Shown in pieces: positions 18,101 through 27,523 of a stretch of DNA of 64,000 bases. A model generated the notes under the pieces. That model was not told the origin of the DNA, made no database searches, and was given only the letters and a program-made list of their open reading frames with translations. This stretch comes from Mucilaginibacter sp. (GTDB lineage Bacteria > Bacteroidota > Bacteroidia > Sphingobacteriales > Sphingobacteriaceae). The stretch spans positions 23,741 through 87,740 of the forward strand of contig NZ_JAQBOD010000010.1 of NCBI RefSeq assembly GCF_028288205.1, given 5' to 3'. Each line of letters starts with the position of its first letter. The first letter of the stretch is position 1. Both the position numbers and the translations under genes were made by a program.

Positions 18101-19304
18101 CTAATTCTCCGGCTATAACGTTTAAACTACTCATGTTAATAATCGCGTCAGACAGTAACATACCCTTACTCATAGGGGCGTACATCTGGTAATTAATAAA
18201 ACTTGGCCTGCGGAAATGCAAACGGTATGGCGAGCGTCCACCATCGTTTACCAGGTAAAAACCTAACTCGCCATTGGCGCCTTCAACCGCGTGGTATACT
18301 TCAGTATTTGGGGTAGGTATCTCGCCCATCACAATTTTAAAGTGATAGATCAGGGCTTCCATATTATTATAAACTTCCTCTTTTGGAGGCAGGTAAAATT
18401 CGGGTACATCAGCATGGAAAATATCTGTTGGTTCTTTTTCCAGCTTCACTAAAGCTTGCTCAATTATGCGTAAGCTTTGTTTCATTTCTTCGTTACGCAC
18501 CAAAAACCTGCTGTAAACATCGCCATTGTCGCCAACCGGGACCTCAAAATCAAAATCTTCGTATGAGCTGTATGGCTCCATCGCCCTAACATCATAATCT
18601 ACACCGGCAGCACGCAATAATGGCCCGCTCCAGCTAAAGTTTAATGCATCTTCTGCAGTAACAGCCGCCACACCCCTGGTGCGGTCAACAAATATGCGGT
18701 TACGGTTAAATAATGATTCAAATTCTTTTAATACCGGCGGGAAGTCTTTTAAAAACTTGCGCAGCTTATTAAAGGCAATAGCATTAAAATTACGCTCAAA
18801 ACCACCTATACGGCCAATGTTTGTTGTTAAGCGCGAGCCACAAACCTCTTCATATATTTCATAAATAGCTTCGCGATGCTCCATCATATACAGGAAACCT
18901 GTAAACGCGCCGGTATCAACACCCAATACACCGTTGCAAATGATGTGGTCTGATATACGGGCAAGTTCCATTACAATTACACGCAGATAATCTACACGCT
19001 TTGGTGTGGTAATGCCTAATAGCTTTTCAACCGTCATGTGCCAGCCCATGTTATTTATGGGCGATGAGCAATAATTTAAACGGTCTGTTAATGGGGTTAT
19101 CTGGTAAAATGGCCTGTGTTCGGCAATTTTCTCGAAAGCACGATGTATGTAACCTATAGTGGATACGCCGCTTACAATTCGTTCTCCATCTAACTGCAGT
19201 ACGTTTTGGAACACACCATGCGTGGCCGGATGTGTTGGGCCAAGATTTAGTGTAGAATTTTCGTTCTGCGGATCATTATCTGTATATACCGGATGGTTTT
19301 GCAT
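18093..19304 (-). CDS. nuoD: NADH:quinone oxidoreductase subunit D
   Basis: 403 aa, 49-kDa-type subunit lining the quinone pocket. Landmarks are LNLGPTHPATHGVFQ, IGYIHRAFEKIAEHRPF, RIGGFERNF and the C-terminal EGANGELGFYLVNDGG. It is a separate gene from nuoC, 2 nt downstream of it, and overlaps nuoE. Confidence 0.96.
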   Translation of the reverse strand: MQNHPVYTDNDPQNENSTLNLGPTHPATHGVFQNVLQLDGERIVSGVSTIGYIHRAFEKIAEHRPFYQITPLTDRLNYCSSPINNMGWHMTVEKLLGITTPKRVDYLRVIVMELARISDHIICNGVLGVDTGAFTGFLYMMEHREAIYEIYEEVCGSRLTTNIGRIGGFERNFNAIAFNKLRKFLKDFPPVLKEFESLFNRNRIFVDRTRGVAAVTAEDALNFSWSGPLLRAAGVDYDVRAMEPYSSYEDFDFEVPVGDNGDVYSRFLVRNEEMKQSLRIIEQALVKLEKEPTDIFHADVPEFYLPPKEEVYNNMEALIYHFKIVMGEIPTPNTEVYHAVEGANGELGFYLVNDGGRSPYRLHFRRPSFINYQMYAPMSKGMLLSDAIINMSSLNVIAGELDA

Positions 19305-19306
19305 CT

Positions 19307-19810
19307 TTATCTTCCGAAAAAATAATCTTTTTTATCAACACGGTTAGGATCTTCCAACGGGAATTCTTTTCTCATCGGAAAGGCCGTCATGTCATCAACA
19401 TTTAATATTCTGCGCAAATCCGGGTGACCGTCAAACAGCACCCCGAAAAAATCATAAGTTTCTCTTTCCATCCAGTTGGCTCCTTCCCATAGGGTTGTTG
19501 CTGTAGGGATATGGCAATTATTGCCGTCAATAAATACTTTTATACGTATACGTACATTATTTACCAGGCTATGTATATGATAAATTATGCCGATAGATTT
19601 TTCCTGTTCAGGATAATGCACGGCAGTAATATCTGTTAAATATATAAACTGAAGGGTGGGGTCAGTTTTTAAATAGCTTAGTATATCAATTATTTTATCG
19701 GTACTGGTTTCTAAAGTTAATAAGCCATAAGGCTCGCCAACTACTGTAACTTGTCCTTCAAATTTTGTGTTGATACTTTTTAAAAGCTCTTCGTTAGTTA
19801 TCTTACCCAT
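19307..19810 (-). CDS. nuoC: NADH:quinone oxidoreductase subunit C
   Basis: 167 aa, 30-kDa-type subunit of the peripheral arm. The conserved block ERETYDFFGVLFDGHPDLRR followed by MRKEFPLEDPNRVDKKDYF is clear. It overlaps nuoB by one base. Confidence 0.94.
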   Translation of the reverse strand: MGKITNEELLKSINTKFEGQVTVVGEPYGLLTLETSTDKIIDILSYLKTDPTLQFIYLTDITAVHYPEQEKSIGIIYHIHSLVNNVRIRIKVFIDGNNCHIPTATTLWEGANWMERETYDFFGVLFDGHPDLRRILNVDDMTAFPMRKEFPLEDPNRVDKKDYFFGR

Positions 19811-20352
19811 TACTGAATTCCGTATGAAGCTAATAATTTTTGGTACTGTGGTTCGTTCCGTCTGCGTACTGATTCTGTTTTTACCAGTTCCTGTATATTC
19901 ATAAAGCCATCAATTATAGCTTCAGGGCGGGGAGGACATCCCGGGACATAAACATCAACCGGTATAATTTCATCTATCCCCTGTAAAACAGAATAGGTAT
20001 CAAATATGCCACCGCTTGAGGCACATGCGCCAACAGCTATAACCCAACGCGGCTCGGCCATTTGCAGATACACCTGGCGCAATACCGGGCCCATTTTTTT
20101 GGCAATGGTACCCATAACCATTAAAAGATCTGCCTGGCGTGGCGAAAAGCTCAAACGCTCGGCTCCAAATCTCGACAAGTCATAATGTGAAGCCATAGTA
20201 GCCATAAACTCAATACCGCAGCATGAGGTAGCAAAAGGCAAGGGCCATAATGAGTTTGCACGGGCCAAACCTACTGCCTTATCCAGCGAAGTAGCAAAAA
20301 ATCCTGAACCCTCTACACCTGCAGGAGCACCAACTATTTGAATATCACTCAT
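19810..20352 (-). CDS. nuoB: NADH:quinone oxidoreductase subunit B
   Basis: About 180 aa, carries cluster N2. Cysteines are in ATSCCGIEFMA, GACASSGGIFD and VYVPGCPPRPEAII. The frame is open for another 16 codons upstream (to 20400), but those encode an unlikely aromatic stretch, and MSDIQIVGAP at 20352 is the preferred start. A 225-nt gap containing an inverted repeat separates it from nuoA. Confidence 0.95.
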   Translation of the reverse strand: MSDIQIVGAPAGVEGSGFFATSLDKAVGLARANSLWPLPFATSCCGIEFMATMASHYDLSRFGAERLSFSPRQADLLMVMGTIAKKMGPVLRQVYLQMAEPRWVIAVGACASSGGIFDTYSVLQGIDEIIPVDVYVPGCPPRPEAIIDGFMNIQELVKTESVRRRNEPQYQKLLASYGIQ

Positions 20353-20465
20353 GAAATCTATAAATACAAAAACCCATCCAAATACTAATGGAAAACGCAA
20401 ATTTATGATAAAAAACGTTGTTTTAGGTACACTATTAATGAACGAAATATATTTAGAATTATTCT

Positions 20466-20577
20466 AAACAGCCCCCTCTAAATCTCCCCCGGTAGCGGAA
20501 ACTTTTAATTATACCTTGATAAGCATATTTTGCCGTTAACAAAGCCCTCTCTTCTGGGGAGGGTTGGGAGAGGCTGC
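20466..20577. repeat. Imperfect inverted repeat (AGCCCCCTCT type) between nuoA and nuoB
   Basis: The left arm reads AGCCCCCTCTAAATCTCCCC; the right arm on the minus strand reads AGCCTCTCCCAACCCTCCCC. The centre is AT-rich. A related element (AGCTCCCTAACCCCCTAAAG paired with AGCCCCCTGGCCTCCTAAAG) occurs at 31731-31825, so this is a repeat family, not a single hairpin. It is non-coding. Confidence 0.75.
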
Positions 20578-20949
20578 TTAATCCCAGTTTAGCGCGCCTT
20601 TTTTTATAACGTAGATGAAACCCAGTAACAGTGTACCCATAAAAATAAACATCTCCAGCATGCCGTCTACACCCAATTCTCTAAAGTTTACTGCCCAGGG
20701 GTACATAAATATTACCTCCACATCAAACAGCACAAACAGTATGGCAACCAAAAAATATTTAATTGATATAGGTGTGCGGGCATTACCTATAACCTCAATA
20801 CCCGACTCGAACGGGGTTAGCTTATCTTTGGTTACACGCTTAGGGCCTATTTTATGTGTTACAAACATTGTAGTAACCACAAAACCAACAGCCACCAGCA
20901 TTTGAAATATGATGGGTAAATAATTAACCGGTAAACTTTGTACTTCCAT
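20578..20949 (-). CDS. nuoA: NADH:quinone oxidoreductase subunit A
   Basis: About 123 aa, three transmembrane helices. FESGIEVIGNARTPISIKYF and FVLFDVEVIFMYPWAV are the conserved loop and helix of NuoA. The ATG at 20949 (MEVQSLPVNYLP) is preferred over one five codons upstream because a TATATTTG -7 box lies only four bases before it and the upstream codon overlaps that box. It opens the nuo operon. Confidence 0.94.
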   Translation of the reverse strand: MEVQSLPVNYLPIIFQMLVAVGFVVTTMFVTHKIGPKRVTKDKLTPFESGIEVIGNARTPISIKYFLVAILFVLFDVEVIFMYPWAVNFRELGVDGMLEMFIFMGTLLLGFIYVIKKGALNWD

Positions 20950-20953
20950 GGTG

Positions 20954-20961
20954 CAAATATA
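20954..20961 (-). promoter_or_regulatory. Bacteroidota -7 promoter box of the nuo operon
   Basis: TATATTTG on the minus strand, exact match to TAnnTTTG, then CACC and the nuoA ATG. The expected transcription start would fall at or within a few bases of the ATG, implying a leaderless or nearly leaderless mRNA. Confidence 0.55.
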
Positions 20962-20977
20962 CAAATGGTGTATAAAT

Positions 20978-21005
20978 AAAAAAGGCCCCGATGGAGGCCT
21001 TTTTT
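20978..21005 (-). terminator. Intrinsic terminator after the TPR gene
   Basis: AAAAAAGGCC and GGCCTTTTTT form a ten-pair stem around CCGATGGA. The symmetrical A and T tracts allow function on either strand; it ends the exbB-to-TPR operon about 15 nt after the TPR stop and lies just before the nuoA promoter. Confidence 0.85.
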
Positions 21006-21020
21006 ATTTTATATACTTTT

Positions 21021-22775
21021 TTATTTAGATTTTTTAGCCGGTGCTTTTGGGGCGGCAGGTGCAGGGGCTGATTTACTATCAAAATAGAATTTAGCGTAAC
21101 CATTGTCAGGGTTTAGCTCTTTTGCCTTGGTAAAGTTTTCCATGGCCTTAGCATCGTCCTTATCATGATATTGATAATAGTTACCTAAATAGGCATATGC
21201 ATCTGCTAAGATTCTTTTATCAGCATCAGCTAATGGCGTTTTTGCGGCTAAAATTGCTATTATCTGCTCATAATAGGGTTTAGATAACCCTTTTAAGTTA
21301 GCATAATCACCATCCTTATAATCATTAATATAAGCGCGATACATTGGATAGTAATATAGTTGAGTTGTAGCTTTTTGCTGAACATAACTTAATGCAGAAT
21401 CACCTTTGGTAAGTAGAGTTGAATCAGGTTTTATGGCAGGGTTTGTCTTAGCTGCTGTAACCTGGCCTCTAAATGCGAAATAATCAGAGAATCCAAGATA
21501 GAAGTGCTCATTAAGCAATAGTTTACCGTGCACTTTGCTTATTAGATCCTCATATACTTTTGCTGCATCAACATATTTTCTTTTGTTGCGGTACATTACA
21601 GCTATCTCATTGTAAACATCGGCTGTTTTGGTTGTATCCAACTCAGCATATTTTTTCAGGTTTTCAATTCCTTTTACGGTATCCTGCCCGCTGGCAATTT
21701 GTAAACGCCCCAAGTAGTAATAATCCCTTGGTAAAATACGGTTAGGTTGTGCTTTTGAAAACCAATTGTTTAATGCGCTTAAGCCATTGGTATAGTCCTT
21801 ATTTTCATAAGCAGCATAACCCAAATAACGATACACACGTGGATTTGTAGTGGCCGATTTAGAAAGCTTGGTAGTTACTTCCTGCAGGGCCACATAATCA
21901 CCGACATTAACCAGGAAGTCGGCATAACGCATTAATGACTCTAACGACTGATCTGTTAAGCTTAAATATTTCTTATAATTTTCAACACCTTCTTTAATTT
22001 TTGCCGAAGCTACTTTTAAATTGGTTTGCGCTTCGGTCAAATCAGTTTCAGCTAATTCGCGGTAAGCCGGGCCATAATTAGGATCGATAGCTATAGCTGC
22101 CTGGAATTGTTTTTCAGAATCTTCAAAATTGTCAGCATATCTCCATAAAACACCTTCGGCAGTATTTGCTACAGGCGATTTTGGATCAAGTGCCAATGCT
22201 GCCTGGTAAGCATCATAAGCGTCATTACTTTTTAATTGCGAACGGTAAGCATTACCTAACTCCACCAACACTTCTGCATCTTTAGGGTTTGCTGCCTTGC
22301 CTTTGTTTAACGCATCAATAGCTGCATTTGCTCTATTAACAGGGAACTTACCATCTTTGGCATCTAATAAATATCCTTTACCTATATATAAATATGGTTT
22401 ACTATCTTTTTTAGCTGCGAAACCAAGTGCCTGGTTAAAACTCGCTGAAGCACCGGCGTCATTTTTATTTTGAAGCGCCACCACACCTAAACCTACATAG
22501 TTTAAAGCTGATTTAGGATTTGCTGCTATACCTTTTGTGAAAGAAACTTTGGCAGAATCTGCATAATCTTGCACTAAATATACCCATCCCAGGTAAAAAA
22601 AGTTCTCATCATTGGTTGGCTGTGTAACCGTAAGATTTTTAAGCATCCCTTTTGCTTTTTGATATTGCTCGGCATCGATAGCTTTCTTAGCGTCCGCAAG
22701 GCTTTGCGCAAAAACTGATGACCCTACAAATACCAGCCCTAATGCTACCTTAGCTATTTTACTGATCATTTTCAT
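21021..22775 (-). CDS. Tetratricopeptide-repeat protein, exported
   Basis: 584 aa. A signal peptide (MKMISKIAKVALGLVFVGSS, then VFAQS) is followed by many TPR units, for example NDENFFYLGWVYLVQDYADS, SPVANTAEGVLWRYADNFED and DKRILADAYAYLGNYYQYHD, ending with an Ala/Pro/Lys-rich tail. It is probably a periplasmic scaffold. It is the last gene of the exbB-exbD-exbD-tonB-orf-pstS-like operon; I recall this arrangement as recurrent in Bacteroidota, where the partner of the TPR protein is not well defined. Confidence 0.83.
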   Translation of the reverse strand: MKMISKIAKVALGLVFVGSSVFAQSLADAKKAIDAEQYQKAKGMLKNLTVTQPTNDENFFYLGWVYLVQDYADSAKVSFTKGIAANPKSALNYVGLGVVALQNKNDAGASASFNQALGFAAKKDSKPYLYIGKGYLLDAKDGKFPVNRANAAIDALNKGKAANPKDAEVLVELGNAYRSQLKSNDAYDAYQAALALDPKSPVANTAEGVLWRYADNFEDSEKQFQAAIAIDPNYGPAYRELAETDLTEAQTNLKVASAKIKEGVENYKKYLSLTDQSLESLMRYADFLVNVGDYVALQEVTTKLSKSATTNPRVYRYLGYAAYENKDYTNGLSALNNWFSKAQPNRILPRDYYYLGRLQIASGQDTVKGIENLKKYAELDTTKTADVYNEIAVMYRNKRKYVDAAKVYEDLISKVHGKLLLNEHFYLGFSDYFAFRGQVTAAKTNPAIKPDSTLLTKGDSALSYVQQKATTQLYYYPMYRAYINDYKDGDYANLKGLSKPYYEQIIAILAAKTPLADADKRILADAYAYLGNYYQYHDKDDAKAMENFTKAKELNPDNGYAKFYFDSKSAPAPAAPKAPAKKSK

Positions 22776-22807
22776 CGCTTATTATAATTTTAATTTAATT
22801 ATGTAAT

Positions 22808-23728
22808 TTAATAACTGTGTTTAATATTAATTTCTCTTTGTGGTATTGAATCAGGTAATATACCTGATCGTAAAATAATTCTTTGTCCCCGTTCACCCAG
22901 CACAAAATAAGCAAATCCGGCGCCCAGGCCCATCTTTCCGGTACTATTTATAATGTACAAGCTCCTTATTAAAGGATACTGTTTTAATGCCAATGTTGTT
23001 TGAGATGGTTTAAAGTATTGATTAGGAGCATCTTTACTATTTTCATCCTTTACAGCTACAGCTACTATCTTAACTTTTTTAACAGCATCTGCATAATCTG
23101 CATCCGGATCATTTAACCAGCTAAAGCCGGTTATACCTATCGCCTGCGGATGCTGGCTTATATATTTTATTACTTCCTTATTTGTTTTGACAGCGTAAAT
23201 ATTTTTAAGTTTAAAGTCTTTGTTGCCCGAAAATTCTTTCAGGTATCTTACTAAACTTGAGTTAGGATTATCAAAAACGATATTTATATCTGTTTTCGTC
23301 TGCCCATTCAACATTTTCTTTATTTCACTTACAGTCATCAACGTATCTTTTGACGCCTGGTTTACAATTAATGCAATCGCATCAATAGCAAAACGGTGGC
23401 TAACCGGTGGTAAAGTTCTGTCAGTTAATATCTTTATTTCACTTGCGTTTAACTCACGTGTTAAAATTGCAAGTCGTACACTATCATTTAATAAAAGCCT
23501 TAAAGCGCTATTCTCCGTCCTGTATAAAATATCAGGTTTGGCTTTAGGGTTTAGCTTTTCAAAAACATAGGCCTCTTCATCCACTATAGGCTGACATGAT
23601 TCATCTGCAACAAATTTAATTGTACCAGAGTTAACCGTATCATTTTGGGTATTTACTTTCTCTTTACAGGATTGAAATCCTACAAGTGATAATAAGCTTA
23701 TTGAAACCCATATAGCCTTATTTTTCAT
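22808..23728 (-). CDS. PstS-like substrate-binding lipoprotein
   Basis: 306 aa. A lipoprotein signal (MKNKAIWVSISLLSLVGFQS then C) is followed by a type II periplasmic binding fold of the phosphate-binding (PstS/PBP-like) type: GTIKFVADESCQPIVDEE, IDAIALIVNQAS, EIKKMLNGQ, FDNPNSSLVRYLKEF and IGITGFSWL. No Pst permease is adjacent; it sits in a Ton energy-transduction operon, so a signalling or scavenging role is inferred. Its start overlaps the 78-aa upstream gene by 11 nt. Confidence 0.8.
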   Translation of the reverse strand: MKNKAIWVSISLLSLVGFQSCKEKVNTQNDTVNSGTIKFVADESCQPIVDEEAYVFEKLNPKAKPDILYRTENSALRLLLNDSVRLAILTRELNASEIKILTDRTLPPVSHRFAIDAIALIVNQASKDTLMTVSEIKKMLNGQTKTDINIVFDNPNSSLVRYLKEFSGNKDFKLKNIYAVKTNKEVIKYISQHPQAIGITGFSWLNDPDADYADAVKKVKIVAVAVKDENSKDAPNQYFKPSQTTLALKQYPLIRSLYIINSTGKMGLGAGFAYFVLGERGQRIILRSGILPDSIPQREINIKHSY

Positions 23729-23954
23729 CCTCCTCTCCTTCTTCCTTTCTTAGCAAACGTGCAAAGCGTACTACCGCATAGATAATTATTAAACATCCAA
23801 GCAGTATTTTTTTGTATCCATAATCTGGTAATATCTGATCCCAAAACATTACCATAAGCCCCAGGGCAACGAAACAAATAAATGCTATTGCTCCTAAAAT
23901 AAGCAAAAACCGCCTTTTGAGCGATTTCTGCTTATTATGAAACTTAAACGGCAT
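23718..23954 (-). CDS. Small two-helix membrane protein of the Ton operon
   Basis: 78 aa. A basic N-terminus (MPFKFHNKQKSLKRR), two transmembrane helices (LLILGAIAFICFVALGLMVM and YKKILLGCLIIIYAVVRFA) and an acidic tail (RKEEGEEDEK). It overlaps the pstS-like gene by 11 nt and is 2 nt after tonB, so it is very likely expressed with them. No family name is recognised. Confidence 0.75.
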   Translation of the reverse strand: MPFKFHNKQKSLKRRFLLILGAIAFICFVALGLMVMFWDQILPDYGYKKILLGCLIIIYAVVRFARLLRKEEGEEDEK

Positions 23955-23956
23955 TA

Positions 23957-24775
23957 TTAGTTTTCGCTTCCTAATGTAAAACTAATTGGTACGGTATACA
24001 TTACACGCACCGGACGATTATTTTGTATGCCCGGCCTCCATTTAGGTGATGCTTTTAATACGCGTATAGCTTCATCCATAGTAGACTGGCTTGGGCCGCG
24101 CAAAGCTTTAATATCGGTTAAGCTGCCATCTCTTTCAACAACAAACTGGCAAATAACTTTACCTGTAACATTGTTTTCGCGGTCAATAGCAGGGTAATGG
24201 ATATTTTTACTTAAATATCTGCCAAATGCTTCTAAACCGCCCGGAAAATCCGGTTGTTTTTCTACCTGGCTAAATATTTTATTTTCATCCTCTGTAACCG
24301 CTTTGGTATCAGAGTTACCTACCGGCTCATCTATACGGATATCGGCATTCGGATCACCTTTCTGGTCTTTTTGACCAGGATCAGCTACCTTCAATTCTTT
24401 AACTGTAGGTGGTTCTTCTTTTACCTCATTATCCGGCTTTACAATCGGAGGAGGGAACTTCACCTGGTCAGTTTTTGGCTTAGGTGGTTCTGGTGGCGGC
24501 GGCGGCGGCAGCTTTTTATCAACCGGCGGCGGGGTAAGTACCACATCTGTGATCTTTACCTTTGGAATTGACTTAGGTATGAACCCCTCAATTTTATTGA
24601 TAATTGTTGGTAACGATATAACGAAGATAAAGAACAGGGCACCGAAGACAAGCGCACGGTTGGTGTTCCGTGGGCTCGATTTTCTTAAATCGTATGCACC
24701 ATAAGCTTTATTTCGTCCGCTAAAAACAACGTCGATCCATTCCTGCTTTAATATGTCTAATTTAGATCCTAGCAT
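23957..24775 (-). CDS. tonB: TonB family energy transducer
   Basis: 272 aa. One N-terminal transmembrane helix (ALVFGALFFIFVISLPTI), a proline-rich periplasmic spacer with a run of PPPPPPEPPKPK, and a C-terminal TonB domain (about residues 180-272: QPDFPGGLEAFGRYLSKNI, GKVICQFVVERDGSLTD, SPKWRPGIQNNRPVRVMYT). It spans the periplasm to pass proton-motive-force energy to TonB-dependent receptors. The preceding genes encode ExbD, ExbD and ExbB. Confidence 0.93.
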   Translation of the reverse strand: MLGSKLDILKQEWIDVVFSGRNKAYGAYDLRKSSPRNTNRALVFGALFFIFVISLPTIINKIEGFIPKSIPKVKITDVVLTPPPVDKKLPPPPPPEPPKPKTDQVKFPPPIVKPDNEVKEEPPTVKELKVADPGQKDQKGDPNADIRIDEPVGNSDTKAVTEDENKIFSQVEKQPDFPGGLEAFGRYLSKNIHYPAIDRENNVTGKVICQFVVERDGSLTDIKALRGPSQSTMDEAIRVLKASPKWRPGIQNNRPVRVMYTVPISFTLGSEN

Positions 24776-24806
24776 TATTTGAAGCTTTAAATTTTTACGT
24801 TAATTT

Positions 24807-25346
24807 TTAATAAATATTATCCCTTTTTAATAAGTCAATTTCTACCGGGGAAATGTCAACTATAGCACGTGATTGATTGTTAACTATATTTAACTCATCC
24901 ATGATAGTAACCATATCATAATAGGTTGATTTGCTGCTAGGTTTAATCAGAACGATCATATCCTTTCCTGACCTTGCCAAAACTTCCTGGCCCTTTTCAA
25001 GTAAGGTTTTACGTATACCGGTTTTACCAAATCCTTCAACAGTTGGAGCGGTTAAAGGTTTGCTAGGCATACCCATATACCATTCTACTTTATTTTTTGA
25101 TCCTAACAATATTGTCATCGTTCTTGTTTCAGGAACAGGTAATTGATTTTTGGTTTTTTCATCCTTGTCCGGCATAACCAAATCCATTGCTTTAGGCTTC
25201 TGTAACGTGGTTGTAAGGATAAAGAAGGTGATCAATAAGAAGGCTAAATCCACCATGGCTGTTAAATCCACACGTGTTGATGACTTTTTACTCCTTACCT
25301 TACCGCCGCCTTTTTTACCCCCGCCGGAGGTATCTAATTCTGCCAT
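24807..25346 (-). CDS. exbD: ExbD/TolR family protein (second copy)
   Basis: 179 aa. A cytoplasmic N-terminus rich in Gly/Lys/Ser is followed by one transmembrane helix, DLTAMVDLAFLLITFFILTT, with the proton-path aspartate at about residue 33. The periplasmic part contains the longer inserts typical of Bacteroidota ExbD. It is paired with the adjacent exbD copy upstream. Confidence 0.93.
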   Translation of the reverse strand: MAELDTSGGGKKGGGKVRSKKSSTRVDLTAMVDLAFLLITFFILTTTLQKPKAMDLVMPDKDEKTKNQLPVPETRTMTILLGSKNKVEWYMGMPSKPLTAPTVEGFGKTGIRKTLLEKGQEVLARSGKDMIVLIKPSSKSTYYDMVTIMDELNIVNNQSRAIVDISPVEIDLLKRDNIY

Positions 25347-25352
25347 AATTTT

Positions 25353-25967
25353 TTATTTTGTTACCGTTTTTAACGATGTGATTAAACCAAACTTGTTAAC
25401 TTTTTGCTTTTGCAGCGTAGCTATTATTTTTGCAATTGTAGGATACTCCTCTTTACTGTCACCTTTTATAGCTATTCTTAATTCTTTATTGTGTACAACA
25501 ATGTCGGCTTTACGGGCATTTTTAATCCACCAGTACAATTCATTGTTGTCTGTAGTATCAACCTGTACACCGTTTTGCTGTACAGAGCTTCTCTCTTTAG
25601 GGCTCAAAGCCAAAAACTGCTTTAAATTAGCTATTGGCACGCCAACAGTTTCTAAAGCTGCAAATTGCTTTAACTCTTCAGGAGTAAATGCAATTTTGTA
25701 TTGATCGCCCATTCCTTTTAATGTTTCCATACGAATCTCGGCACCTTCAACACTAAAAAAAGCTTTACCCTGCGCCACAAGAATTGTTGAGAAATCATTC
25801 TCAGGCAAAGCTTGTATGGATGTTGAAGCCGGAATGTCGGCATGAACCGGGTCCTGGGTCTTTGGTTTTGCTGATAATATAAAGAAGGTAAGCAGCAAGA
25901 AAGCTACGTCGCACATGGCGGTCATATCTATCGCTGTACTCTTCCTTGGAACTTTTACTCTAGGCAT
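25353..25967 (-). CDS. exbD: ExbD/TolR family protein (first copy)
   Basis: 204 aa. The helix IDMTAMCDVAFLLLTFFILS carries the conserved aspartate at about residue 20. The C-terminal periplasmic domain ends with a region typical of ExbD (DIVVHNKELRIAIKGDS). The two ExbD copies differ clearly in sequence, so they may form a mixed dimer inside the ExbB pentamer, which is inferred. Confidence 0.93.
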   Translation of the reverse strand: MPRVKVPRKSTAIDMTAMCDVAFLLLTFFILSAKPKTQDPVHADIPASTSIQALPENDFSTILVAQGKAFFSVEGAEIRMETLKGMGDQYKIAFTPEELKQFAALETVGVPIANLKQFLALSPKERSSVQQNGVQVDTTDNNELYWWIKNARKADIVVHNKELRIAIKGDSKEEYPTIAKIIATLQKQKVNKFGLITSLKTVTK

Positions 25968-26051
25968 AATTACTTTATTTAAATATAGTGTTATTATTAA
26001 TTAATTAATTTCCGGCCCTACGCCGCAGGACCGGAATATTAACACTAAAAT

Positions 26052-26882
26052 TTATTTGTTTTTATGTGTTGCAGCAAATGTTTGTACAATGCTGAAACCT
26101 GTTTCGTCAATAGCGTAAGTCAAGCTATCAATTTTAGATGTAAATACGTTGTACATTACAATAGATATAGCCGAAGTACTGATACCCAAAGCTGTATTAA
26201 CCAATGCTTCAGAGATAGCTGATGATAACGCTGCTGTATTAGCGCCTGATCCTGCCAACTCATGGAAGGCCTTGATCATACCAACCACTGTACCTAACAG
26301 CCCTGTTAATGTACCAATTGATACCAATGTAGCAATGATAGTTAAGTTTTGCTCTAACATCGGCATTTCTAAAGCTGTTGCTTCTTCAATATCTTTTTGG
26401 ATAGCTAAAGTTTTTTGATCTACGTCAAGTGTTACGTCAGTTTCCATTTCGCGGTATTTTTTCAAACCTGATTTTATAACGTTAGCTACTGATCCTTTTT
26501 GTTTATCGCATTCGGCTGATGCTGCATCAATATTGCCTGTGTTAAGGAATCCTTGTACTTTTTTAACAAAGGCATCAATACTGCTGGTACCTGATGCTTT
26601 ACCGATAACGATAAAACGCTCTATAGAGAATACAATTACCATTAATACATATGCCATAACCAATGGCACCAGGTATCCACCTCTGTGTACAATTCCGAAT
26701 ATATCTTCCGGCTCTCCAGCTGCAACATCACCACCTTTATAGTGACTAGGGTCTGCAAGGATCAATATAAAAATCAATATTGAAACAATAATACAAAGTG
26801 GGATTGTCAAGGTCGCAAACATGCCAGATGCACTTGAGCTTTCTTTTTGAACGGTAGTTGGTTTTGTTGGTGCGTTTGCCAT
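26052..26882 (-). CDS. exbB: ExbB/TolQ/MotA proton-channel protein
   Basis: 276 aa. Three transmembrane regions, with the long cytoplasmic loop, and the family block LTIIATLVSIGTLTGLLGTV followed by GMIKAF and ALVNTALGISTSAISIVMYN. The N-terminal Ala/Lys/Thr-rich tail is common in the Bacteroidota version. It is the first gene of the Ton operon. Confidence 0.94.
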   Translation of the reverse strand: MANAPTKPTTVQKESSSASGMFATLTIPLCIIVSILIFILILADPSHYKGGDVAAGEPEDIFGIVHRGGYLVPLVMAYVLMVIVFSIERFIVIGKASGTSSIDAFVKKVQGFLNTGNIDAASAECDKQKGSVANVIKSGLKKYREMETDVTLDVDQKTLAIQKDIEEATALEMPMLEQNLTIIATLVSIGTLTGLLGTVVGMIKAFHELAGSGANTAALSSAISEALVNTALGISTSAISIVMYNVFTSKIDSLTYAIDETGFSIVQTFAATHKNK

Positions 26883-27523
26883 TACTTTTTAAATTTTAGT
26901 TTTTAGTTTTTGTTATTTTAGTTAGTTAGTTAATTGCGTTTTTAAAGCGGATAACAAAAATAGAATTTTAATGAAATAAAAAAACTTTTTGTTACTCTTT
27001 ATTAATTATTTAATGCATTAATAGCATTGATTTTATAAGCAGCACCCCTATAACGTTTGGAAATGCAAAATTTATATTTGTTCAAACAATATTTTACAAT
27101 AAAACTTATTATTTTTTATAATAGCAAGCAATATTTATAAAAGTTGTGTAATTATACTGTTATAATTAAACCTTTTTGATATTATTACTTTCTTCAGCAG
27201 CATTCTTACATGCTTTTCAAAAAAAAGCGTGTAAAAAAGACACTATCTGTCATTATTTTACCTAATTATATTGTCAATCCGTATTATTAAACAAATAATA
27301 CCCGTTATTTTATTCAGTAAGATTATTTATAGCAAGGCAAAATGATGGCGTAGTTATCAGTAATCATATATGCCAAAACAAGTAACGGGATAACCTTTTA
27401 ATATCATACACAATATTAACTAAAAAATTAGTCGATAGCAAATTTTTTAAAACTTTTTTTTGATTTGTCCATTTTTTGGATTGGTAGTTGTTATAACATT
27501 AAAATTTGGCAAAAATACAGCGT
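26883..27523. other. 640-nt gene-free AT-rich region upstream of exbB
   Basis: No coding frame is convincing here. On the minus strand TATTTTTG (26955-26962) matches the -7 consensus and could start the exbB transcript with a leader of roughly 65 nt. A 12-pair hairpin with one G-T pair occurs at 27206-27217 and 27223-27234 (TTACATGCTTTT with AAAAGCGTGTAA), without a U-tract on either strand. The other side would hold sequence downstream of the SUI1 gene stop at 27524. Nothing else was recognised. Confidence 0.5.
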
